From Pseudohalioglobus lutimaris (lineage in GTDB: Bacteria > Pseudomonadota > Gammaproteobacteria > Pseudomonadales > Halieaceae), in the NCBI RefSeq assembly GCF_002866825.1, contig NZ_PKUS01000015.1, positions 21,348 through 85,347 on the forward strand: a DNA stretch of 64,000 nucleotides, read 5' to 3'. Made by a program: the position numbers and the translations under genes. This document shows positions 46,974-53,581 of this stretch, piece by piece; positions within the stretch are counted from its first letter, which is position 1; every line of letters begins with the position of its first letter. The notes under the pieces were generated by a model. That model was given only the letters and a program-made list of their open reading frames with translations, searched no databases and was not told the DNA's origin.

Positions 46974-48119
46974 ATGAGTTACACACAGGTCACCTCCCAC
47001 CAGCACATGGTTTACGACGCCCGGCGCAATATGGCCTACGTGCGTGCCCTGGAAAAACTGATCACTCCCCGGACGGTGGTGCTGGATATCGGCGCCGGTC
47101 TCGGCGTGCTCGGTCTCTATGCCGCTCGCCTGGGTGCGAAGAAGGTTTACCTCGTTGAGCCCGAGCCAGTGATCGAGGTGGCCCGCCAGGCGGCACGGGA
47201 CTCCGGCCTGACCAACGTGGAGTGCATTCGCGCCCGGGTAGAGGAAGTGAAGGAGGACATCCAGGCCGACGTGATCATCTCTGTGTTTACCGGTAACCTG
47301 CTGTTCGGCGAGGACCTGCTGCCCTCGCTGTTCTATGCCCGGGACCGGTTCCTCAAGCCCGGTGGCAGCTTGCTGCCTGACGCCGCACGCATTCTGCTGG
47401 CGCCGGCTTCCGCAGAGAGAGCTTACGCCGATAACGTGGACACCTGGGTCGGCTACCCTGAATTCTGCGCCGAAAACGCACTGCCACCACTGGATTTCAG
47501 CGCCGCCCGGTCTTACGCGGCCAACACCATGCTCTACGATGTGGGTGGCGACAAATACCCCGTAGAGCCCCTGGCCCAGCCCACCGAACTGATGTACCTG
47601 GACCTCGCCACTACCGACCGCGCCGGCGGCAAGGCTTCCATTAGCCTGCAGGTCGCCGCCGCTGGAATTCAGCATGGCTGGCAGGGCTGGTTCGCCATGC
47701 GCCTTGGCGACGAGTGGTACGATACCAGCCGCGCCGCCGGGCCCACCCACTGGAGCGAGGTCTTCCTGCCGTTGTTGCAGCCACTCAAATTGCGAGAGGG
47801 CGACCAGCTCGATTTTACCCTCAGTCGCCCGGAATATGGTGAGTGGAGCTGGATAACCCGGCACGCCGGTAAAAGCCAACGCCAGAGCAGCTTCCTCTCC
47901 CTGCCCCTGCGCCCGGGAGACCTGATGAAGCGCGCCGAAGGCCACAAACCCACTCTCAGCGAGAAGGGGAGGGCGGTTGCCTGGGCTCTGGAGCAAATGA
48001 ACGGCAGCCGCAGTACCGCAGAACTTGCCCAGGCCGTGAGGCAGGAACACCCCGGTGCATTCGCCACCGACCGTGAAGCGCTGCAGTTTTTACGCGCTCT
48101 GGCGCAGCAGTTTGGCTGA
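46974..48119 (+). CDS. PRMT-like methyltransferase with C-terminal helical domain
   Basis: A 381-residue SAM enzyme. Motif I VLDIGAGLGVLGLYAARLGAKKVYLVEP is of the arginine-methyltransferase type (residues 36 onwards, cited in parts: VLDIGAGLG and GAKKVYLVEP). The double-E loop region reads SVFTGNLLFGED (103-114), with the first Glu replaced by Val104 and the second kept as Glu113, and a THW loop sits at 258-260 (THWSEVF). A C-terminal unit (about 316-381) has a PqqD-like rhythm, LEQMNGSRSTAELAQAVRQE. Start is ATG 46974. Position inside the cluster suggests it modifies a precursor, perhaps Arg52 of precursor 1. Confidence 0.75.
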   Translation: MSYTQVTSHQHMVYDARRNMAYVRALEKLITPRTVVLDIGAGLGVLGLYAARLGAKKVYLVEPEPVIEVARQAARDSGLTNVECIRARVEEVKEDIQADVIISVFTGNLLFGEDLLPSLFYARDRFLKPGGSLLPDAARILLAPASAERAYADNVDTWVGYPEFCAENALPPLDFSAARSYAANTMLYDVGGDKYPVEPLAQPTELMYLDLATTDRAGGKASISLQVAAAGIQHGWQGWFAMRLGDEWYDTSRAAGPTHWSEVFLPLLQPLKLREGDQLDFTLSRPEYGEWSWITRHAGKSQRQSSFLSLPLRPGDLMKRAEGHKPTLSEKGRAVAWALEQMNGSRSTAELAQAVRQEHPGAFATDREALQFLRALAQQFG

Positions 48120-48213
48120 GCCCTCACGCCAGTCACCGTCCTCTGAGAAACGGTCACACCAGTCACCCGGCCGGGGAACATCAGGTGGGGTTACGGCAAC
48201 ACCCGGTCCGCCG

Positions 48214-49908
48214 ATGATAGACCTGATCCCGGGCTCCCGAATCGACAACCGTGACGAACTTGCAGACCGCCTGTCGATGCCCCGCGCCCAGGTCGCGCGA
48301 ATGGGCATCGCCGAACTGGTACTGGAGGCCTACCAGCGCTGGGGGGAAGACTGCCCCAAATATTTGTTGGGTGACTTCGCCTTCGTCATCAAAGACGGCA
48401 CGCGCCTGTTCCTGGCCCGCGATCCCATGGGCGTCTGCCCGCTGTATATCGGGCACGGCGATGCCGGGTTTGTTTATGGCGGGGATGTCCACGAGGTACT
48501 GGGCCATCCGGGCGTCTGCGCAGAGATGTCCCCCCGGGCCATACTCACTTACCTCATCACCGGCGGTTTTCACGACCCTGAACTCACCCTCTACCAGCAG
48601 GTCACTAAACTCCCCGCTGCTCACAGCCTGACCGTAACCGGCAGCGGCAGCGGCAGTCAGCAGCGGCGTTACTGGCATCCAGCCGAAACCGCGCGTTTCA
48701 GCGGGCAATCCAGCGCGGAATACAGCGCACAGCTGCGTGAGCTGTTAACAGACGCCGTTCGCGTGCGCCTTCCCGCTGAAGGTCATATCGCCACACACCT
48801 CAGTGGTGGCCTGGACTCCTCCGCCATCGCCGCCCTTGCTGCATCGCAACTGGATGATCCCGCTCGCCTGGAGGCCTGGAGCTGGATGCGCCCGCCAGCC
48901 TCTGCGGAGGAGGAAGGGGACCCGGAGTGGAGTCTGGCCAGGGCGGTCGCAGATAAATGGAACATACCCTTACATTTCACCCCATTTGGCGAGCGCGATT
49001 TCCTGAATATCCTGCAGCGCAAACCCTTGTTGGACAATGACAGCGCTGACCTCTGGTACGAGTTCCCCGTGCGTGAACAGATGCGCAGCAGGGGTATTGG
49101 CATTGTGTTGTCCGGCTGGGGAGGGGACCAGTTCATTTCCAACGCGGGGGAGAGCGCCTATCTGGAGGGTCTGCTTTCACGCAATGCCCTGGGCACTCTC
49201 GCAGACCTTGCCGGCCTGGCGAAGAACAGCCGCCGCCCCGCACGCGCTGTGGCCAGCCTTGCCAGACACCAGCTGGCGGCCCCGCTGCTGGATTATGTGC
49301 GCTGGCGACTCAGTCGCGCCTCATTTAACGGTTGGGGTGATGACGGCCTACAGCTGGCCACGCCTGAGTTCCAGCAGTGGGCCCGGCAATTTTCTGAAAC
49401 TATAGACAGACTTCAGCCCCGTCTGCGCGTGCGCGGCAGGCAGCTGCAGGAGCTCGCCAGCGGCACGATCTATAACCGGGTGGAGGCGTGGGCGGCATCC
49501 GGCGCTCGCGCGGGCGTAAGCTACCGCTACCCACTGCTGGACCAGCGCATCGTCGAGTTTGCCCTGGGCCTGCCGCCGGGTCAGTATTGTGGTGCGGGCA
49601 AATCGCGGCGATTATTTCGCGATTCAATGCAGGGTTACTTTCCAGCGCAACAGCGGGAGGGGGTTACCAAGCGCGAGCCGCAGCGGGTGCAGGAAGCCTA
49701 CGACACCATGGCCAGTGCGCTGAATCGACTATTGCTGAAGTTTCCGCCCGCCCCCAACCCCTGGATTGATGTGGCAGCCCTGCAGCGCGCGGCCGCAGCA
49801 TTGCCGCCACCGGGTGCAGCGCTCACCGGAGAGGCCTTGACCGCCCTGCTAAGTGTGAAGCGGGCCACAATACTGGCTACTTTGAGTGTAGATTTACCAC
49901 ACTTTTAG
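48214..49908 (+). CDS. lasso peptide macrolactam synthetase 2, N-terminally shortened
   Basis: A 564-residue asparagine-synthetase-like protein with SGGLDSS at residue 197, against 258 in synthetase 1, so about 61 N-terminal residues are missing. The first ~60 residues of the family (glutaminase nucleophile strand and R-PDG) cannot be recovered upstream because 48028-48119 is occupied by the methyltransferase C-terminus. RIDNRDELADRL near the start aligns with the RLDNPGELTAAL segment of synthetase 1. Upstream in-frame codons offer no better start, and the ATG lacks a ribosome site. The ATP domain looks intact. Precursor 2 follows 98 bases later. Confidence 0.8.
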   Translation: MIDLIPGSRIDNRDELADRLSMPRAQVARMGIAELVLEAYQRWGEDCPKYLLGDFAFVIKDGTRLFLARDPMGVCPLYIGHGDAGFVYGGDVHEVLGHPGVCAEMSPRAILTYLITGGFHDPELTLYQQVTKLPAAHSLTVTGSGSGSQQRRYWHPAETARFSGQSSAEYSAQLRELLTDAVRVRLPAEGHIATHLSGGLDSSAIAALAASQLDDPARLEAWSWMRPPASAEEEGDPEWSLARAVADKWNIPLHFTPFGERDFLNILQRKPLLDNDSADLWYEFPVREQMRSRGIGIVLSGWGGDQFISNAGESAYLEGLLSRNALGTLADLAGLAKNSRRPARAVASLARHQLAAPLLDYVRWRLSRASFNGWGDDGLQLATPEFQQWARQFSETIDRLQPRLRVRGRQLQELASGTIYNRVEAWAASGARAGVSYRYPLLDQRIVEFALGLPPGQYCGAGKSRRLFRDSMQGYFPAQQREGVTKREPQRVQEAYDTMASALNRLLLKFPPAPNPWIDVAALQRAAAALPPPGAALTGEALTALLSVKRATILATLSVDLPHF

Positions 49909-49932
49909 TCCCCTTGAGCAGCTCCAGGTACG

Positions 49933-49938
49933 TATAAT
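49933..49938 (+). promoter_or_regulatory. consensus -10 box upstream of precursor 2
   Basis: A perfect TATAAT lies 69 bases before the precursor 2 ATG. No good -35 element is present at 17 bases upstream (only TTGAGC at 13 bases), so this is tentative. It could give precursor 2, the protease and the kinase their own transcript. Confidence 0.25.
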
Positions 49939-50006
49939 GACGTAATTGGCAGCAAATACGCTAACGACGTCGAGTTGAGTAGAGAACAAGAGCGGGGGAT
50001 ATACTG

Positions 50007-50192
50007 ATGGAGCAAGGCAACGGTTTAACACCAGCCGCTGTAGTGGCGCCAGAGAAAAAATCCTGGTCGCCCCCAGTGCTGACCCAGCTTGGCATACCAT
50101 CCACTCAGAGCGGAAATTTTACTAACATTAATGAGAACATCTTTTTCTTCTTTGGAGGTATGTGCAGCGACATGTTCGTTTGCCCCAGTTGA
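50007..50192 (+). CDS. lasso precursor peptide 2 (two cysteines, C-terminal Ser)
   Basis: A 61-residue peptide with ribosome site GGGGGA. Residues 20-29, WSPPVLTQLG, match (Y/W)xxPxLxxxG of lasso leaders. The spacing to the core is one residue shorter than in precursor 1 and lacks the LT pair, having PSTQS instead. If the core begins at Gly36, Glu43 is at position 8 (ring GNFTNINE); with strict leader register it begins at Asn37 with Glu43 at position 7. The tail contains FFFF, GG, and cysteines 53 and 59, and ends in Ser61. It lies after synthetase 2 and before the protease. Confidence 0.72.
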   Translation: MEQGNGLTPAAVVAPEKKSWSPPVLTQLGIPSTQSGNFTNINENIFFFFGGMCSDMFVCPS

Positions 50193-50229
50193 AAGGGGCT
50201 CCATTGACGCTGCATTGATACACCAGGTA

Positions 50230-50685
50230 ATGCCCCAAGCACTGCGACATTTACAGGCCCTCAACACCTCAAGCAAGCTCCTCCTTCTCAAGATCTACTT
50301 CCTGTTGGGCTACTACCGCGCCGCCATCCTGCTCACCTCTTTCAAACGCCTGTCTTCGCCCCTGCAACACTACCGTGAAGAGCCGCAGCGTATGCCAGCG
50401 AGCGATCAACAAAAACAGCGTGCTGCCCACCTCGGCTACCTTGTCGCCGGCGCTGCCCGGTTTACCCCCTGGCAAAGCCGCTGCCTGGTGCAGGTGCTGA
50501 CCCTGCAGCGGTTGATGGCGAAAGAGGGTATTGGTGGGCGCTTCTACCTGGGGGTGAACCGCAAGTCGGAGAGCGGTGAACTCAGCGCCCACGCCTGGCT
50601 GCGCTGCGGTGAGCAGATCGTAAACGGTGCTTACGGGCATGAGCAGTTTGCCGTGGTTTCCACCTTCAGTTGGCTGGAGCGGTGA
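50230..50685 (+). CDS. lasso peptide B2 protein (transglutaminase-like leader protease)
   Basis: A protein of about 151 residues (from ATG 50230; a TTG at 50215 is an alternative). It has the B2 pattern: hydrophobic N-terminal helix KLLLLKIYFLLGYYRAA, the catalytic Cys85 in TPWQSRCLVQVLTLQRLM, the RFYLGV strand and His121 in SAHAWLRCGEQIVNG. At the place where McjB has its catalytic Asp the sequence reads Asn-Gly, which is common in divergent B2 proteins. It would cut the leader off the precursors, guided by a B1/RRE domain. It follows precursor 2 and its stop overlaps the kinase start. Confidence 0.85.
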   Translation: MPQALRHLQALNTSSKLLLLKIYFLLGYYRAAILLTSFKRLSSPLQHYREEPQRMPASDQQKQRAAHLGYLVAGAARFTPWQSRCLVQVLTLQRLMAKEGIGGRFYLGVNRKSESGELSAHAWLRCGEQIVNGAYGHEQFAVVSTFSWLER

Positions 50686-51686
50686 GTAGCACCTGGCTTT
50701 ACGGCATAGAGGTTCTCAGCCCATTTCCGCTGTTTGATACGCCCACGCCGGCTGCCGCGGCACCCGGCGAGCATGCTGCCATCCGCCTGCAGCCGCTGGA
50801 AAATACCGCGGCGGATGCAGGCGTACACCCCATTGCGGCCGAGGAAGACTGCCTGCACCCCAATCACGCGGATACGCGCTCCAGCGAAGAAGTGCGAACT
50901 GTTACTTCTCACCTGGGGCAGGGCCAACTGGGTGAACAGCTTAGCTTCCAGCTGACACATGGCCGGCAGCTAAGCCTCTACTCGGACCGCCCGCTGGCCG
51001 CCAGCGCTCCCGGCCAACCCTGGTGCCTGGAAGTGGACGCTGTGGTCCGTTTTCACTGGCAAAGCGGTGAACAGCTTATTCACTACGAGCTACTGGACGG
51101 AGGTAACCGACAACTGCTTGTTTTCTGGTTCACCCATATCTTCCTGCCCCTGCACCTCACCCTGGAACGCGGTTACGACTTTCTCCATGCCGCTGCGGTG
51201 GAAATGGCCGGCGGGCCGGTGCTGTTCCTTGCGCCCAGCACCGGCGGTAAGTCCACCCTCGCAGACCACTGCCTGCAGCGCGGTCATGCATTGTTTTCAG
51301 ACGACAAAGTCGCCACCTTTCGCGAGCATGGGGAGTACTGGGCTGCCCCATCGCATCCTCACCACCGTCCCTGGCGTGAGTTTGAGGTGCTGGGCCAGCC
51401 GGTGAAGCAGTTTGCGCAACAGGCCAACCCTATCAAGGCCATCTACTGCCTGCAGACGGGCGAACCCGGCTCGCCTATCGCCATCAATGAAGTCACAGGC
51501 TTTCGTAAGTTCGAGGAGCTGCTTCCCAATTACCTGTTCAACTTTGACTATCTCCGCGCCGTTCGTCTCGCCTGGTTGGGTCGTATGGCCGGTTCCGTCC
51601 CGGTATACCGGCTGCGGCGTCCCTGGGGCCTCTCGCAGTTGCAACAAACCTACCTTGCCCTGCACGCCCATGCCTCCGGGCTATAG
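50682..51686 (+). CDS. HPr kinase-like P-loop protein of the lasso cluster
   Basis: A 334-residue protein from GTG 50682 (GTGA overlap with the B2 stop; a TTG at 50670 is possible). The N-terminal ~160 residues are unlike HprK's own N-domain. The kinase half has DFLHAAAVEM followed by the P-loop APSTGGKST (184-192) and FSDDKVATF. HPr-kinase homologues PadeK and ThcoK phosphorylate the C-terminal serine of lasso precursors. Precursor 2 ends in Ser and precursor 1 in Asn, so precursor 2 is the likely substrate. Confidence 0.75.
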   Translation: MSSTWLYGIEVLSPFPLFDTPTPAAAAPGEHAAIRLQPLENTAADAGVHPIAAEEDCLHPNHADTRSSEEVRTVTSHLGQGQLGEQLSFQLTHGRQLSLYSDRPLAASAPGQPWCLEVDAVVRFHWQSGEQLIHYELLDGGNRQLLVFWFTHIFLPLHLTLERGYDFLHAAAVEMAGGPVLFLAPSTGGKSTLADHCLQRGHALFSDDKVATFREHGEYWAAPSHPHHRPWREFEVLGQPVKQFAQQANPIKAIYCLQTGEPGSPIAINEVTGFRKFEELLPNYLFNFDYLRAVRLAWLGRMAGSVPVYRLRRPWGLSQLQQTYLALHAHASGL

Positions 51687-51858
51687 CGCTGCGACGGGAC
51701 CTGACAATCAGCCTCCGCTGACGGCCTGCTCCCCTGCCGCTGTCACAGGCCTTCCGGCCCGCCACAGCGCCGGTCTCAATAAGTAAGTGACCGCAAACCC
51801 CATAGATAGCCCCACTGAGCCATAGTGCGACAAAGTCGGGTTATCGTTCAAAAAAGCC

Positions 51859-51885
51859 TAAAGCTTCACTTCAGCGTGACGATAA
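51859..51885 (+). promoter_or_regulatory. predicted sigma-28 (FliA) promoter
   Basis: TAAAGCTT (51859-51866), an 11-base spacer and GACGATAA (51878-51885) match the sigma-28 consensus TAAAGTTT-N11-GCCGATAA at 14 of 16 positions. The same -35 octamer and spacer are used upstream of flgM at 56021-56047. It points at the genes from 52044 to 55171. The rest of 51687-52043 shows no gene. Confidence 0.65.
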
Positions 51886-52043
51886 ACGGGTAAGGAAGCA
51901 GCGCCGCCGTGCTTTTATTGCCAGGTCGCGATGTGTGTTTGTTCACTGATTCCGTTGCGTAGCGGGCAGTCTCGTGCGAATGGCGCGAGCTGAACCCCAA
52001 CGGCTTGCCTAACGGGAATCACCAGGGATTTGCAGGGGAACCA

Positions 52044-52424
52044 ATGAGATTTGCGATACTGATTTGTCTCTTGGCCAGCGGTTGTGCGGTGCACCAGCCG
52101 CCAGAGTACGAGAGCAGTGCAGTGGCTTCTATTTGCGGCACTGAGGATGGTGGTGAAGTCTCAGTCACCTACAACGGCGAAGTAAAGCGCGTGGGGGTGG
52201 ATTTCGTGGATTCCTGGGACGAACTTTATTTCCTCTGTGGAGCAACAGGAGGCGCCTGCACCGCTGAAGGCACCAATGTGATCCATATACTCCGTGATCG
52301 CCGCTGTGAACAGCATGCCAGCCACGAATTGGCGCACATATTCGATGTGATGGCCCCCGATGCAGTCAGGCAGACAGCTCTGGTTCGCTCCATGTTTAAC
52401 AACGGCCAGACCGCCAGGCGGTAA
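52044..52424 (+). CDS. small lipoprotein with HExxH motif
   Basis: A 126-residue lipoprotein: lipobox ASGC at Cys14, started at ATG 52044 because of AGGGGAA. The mature part has several cysteines and an HELAH motif (residues 94-98) in the setting CEQHASHELAHIFDV, the zinc-binding helix of metallopeptidase-like proteins. The domain is very short, so a functional protease is unproven. It lies 159 bases after the FliA-type promoter and is followed 17 bases later by the unknown 374-aa gene, suggesting motility-linked expression. Confidence 0.7.
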   Translation: MRFAILICLLASGCAVHQPPEYESSAVASICGTEDGGEVSVTYNGEVKRVGVDFVDSWDELYFLCGATGGACTAEGTNVIHILRDRRCEQHASHELAHIFDVMAPDAVRQTALVRSMFNNGQTARR

Positions 52425-52441
52425 GAGGTGAGAGAAGCTGA

Positions 52442-53566
52442 ATGTACAAGCCTGAAGCAAAGGGCGCTTTTGCCTACACCTATGAGGAGATGCTCTTTTT
52501 CATAGAGTCTGAACTGGCTCCTGGCGAAGAACGTTTAACCCTGGAATATCCCGGAGACAGTGAGTTCTCCGGCGGTGTGGTGCGCAAGGACAAGGATCAA
52601 ACCAGGCCTCTTGCCTTCGGCGGTGCGGATGTCATCGGTGCAACGGCCCCGGACCGTCACTACTGGGAGGGCCTGGAAGAATATGTAAACAGTCACGCCG
52701 GCGGCGACTCACGGTTGCGCTCCACGTTGCCAGCGGCGGTAAGGATTCACGACAATGAAGTGGTGCCCATTGACCGTCATGTCTCGGAAAGAGCGCGGCA
52801 GGGGCTCACACTCGAGGCCATGCATGCTGGAGCAGACTTTATCGTCGCCGGGCAGTTGGTTACCGGACAGTTTGCCGGGTTAGTGGACATTATGGTGAGG
52901 GAAGAGGGGCGCTCCGATTTTGGTGACTACTTTTACATGCCCTGTGGAATCCGCAATGGAGATGAGTCCTATGCAGCGCTGCGACTATGCTTTATCGCCG
53001 ACCTGTTGCAGAACCTGCAGGGAGTGCTCCCTCCGCAACTGAAACTCTTCCACAACCGCAAGGGACCGGAGTCCCTGGACACGGAAAAGTATATCCAGTA
53101 TTTCAGGGCGCTGAAATATCGGTTTATTACCTCCCGAGCGGTTTCCCCCGCGCGTGATACGCCACAAGCAACGGGATTCAGTCACCTGGGCGTCAAGGTG
53201 GGAAGCGGACTGCGGACACGGCGCGGTCAGGAGGCCGAGGTGGGCGATAACAATATCCCCGAGGCACGTCAGCCCATTGTTCACAACGCCAGGACTGGCG
53301 AGGCGGCCTGGCCCAGTGATAGTTGCGTCCAGGTCTGGTCATTGGCGGCGGCCCTGGATGAGTTGATTAAAAGTCGCAATCCAAAAGCTCGCTTCGCGGA
53401 CATGCGATCCCAACCAAAGCCGGCGGAGAATGAACATGGCTTCGCCGCCGATACAAATGACGTGGCTGTGTTTGTGCGTGGAGACGACGAGATCGGACGG
53501 AAGAGGTCAGTAGAGCTGGCTCCCGTCAGTGGCATCACCAAAATAAAAAGTGCGATACAAGGTTAG
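52442..53566 (+). CDS. unknown protein, 374 aa
   Basis: A soluble protein without signal peptide or membrane segment. It has a mixed alpha/beta composition; residues 120-215 (AGADFIVAGQLVTGQFAGL, then DIMVREEGRSDFGDYFYMPCGIRN) faintly resemble the RecB-like nuclease TM0106 family, but the Asp-x-Lys catalytic pair is not visible. The C-terminal ~100 residues are polar and probably disordered. It sits between the HExxH lipoprotein and the HDOD-GGDEF gene and probably shares their FliA-type promoter. No function is assigned. Confidence 0.65.
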   Translation: MYKPEAKGAFAYTYEEMLFFIESELAPGEERLTLEYPGDSEFSGGVVRKDKDQTRPLAFGGADVIGATAPDRHYWEGLEEYVNSHAGGDSRLRSTLPAAVRIHDNEVVPIDRHVSERARQGLTLEAMHAGADFIVAGQLVTGQFAGLVDIMVREEGRSDFGDYFYMPCGIRNGDESYAALRLCFIADLLQNLQGVLPPQLKLFHNRKGPESLDTEKYIQYFRALKYRFITSRAVSPARDTPQATGFSHLGVKVGSGLRTRRGQEAEVGDNNIPEARQPIVHNARTGEAAWPSDSCVQVWSLAAALDELIKSRNPKARFADMRSQPKPAENEHGFAADTNDVAVFVRGDDEIGRKRSVELAPVSGITKIKSAIQG

Positions 53567-53581
53567 ATTAAGGAGAACAAC

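Noticed and set aside
46878..48050. 390-codon minus-strand frame opposite the methyltransferase
   Set aside because: No recognisable domain, while the plus-strand frame has PRMT motifs I and THW.
46974..48119. Ribosomal protein L11 methyltransferase (PrmA)
   Set aside because: The THW loop and the YARDRFLKPGG segment after the double-E loop position are PRMT features and not PrmA features.
48028..48214. Frameshifted N-terminus of synthetase 2
   Set aside because: The upstream bases encode the methyltransferase C-terminus in another frame and none of the frames shows an MxGI or R-PDG motif.
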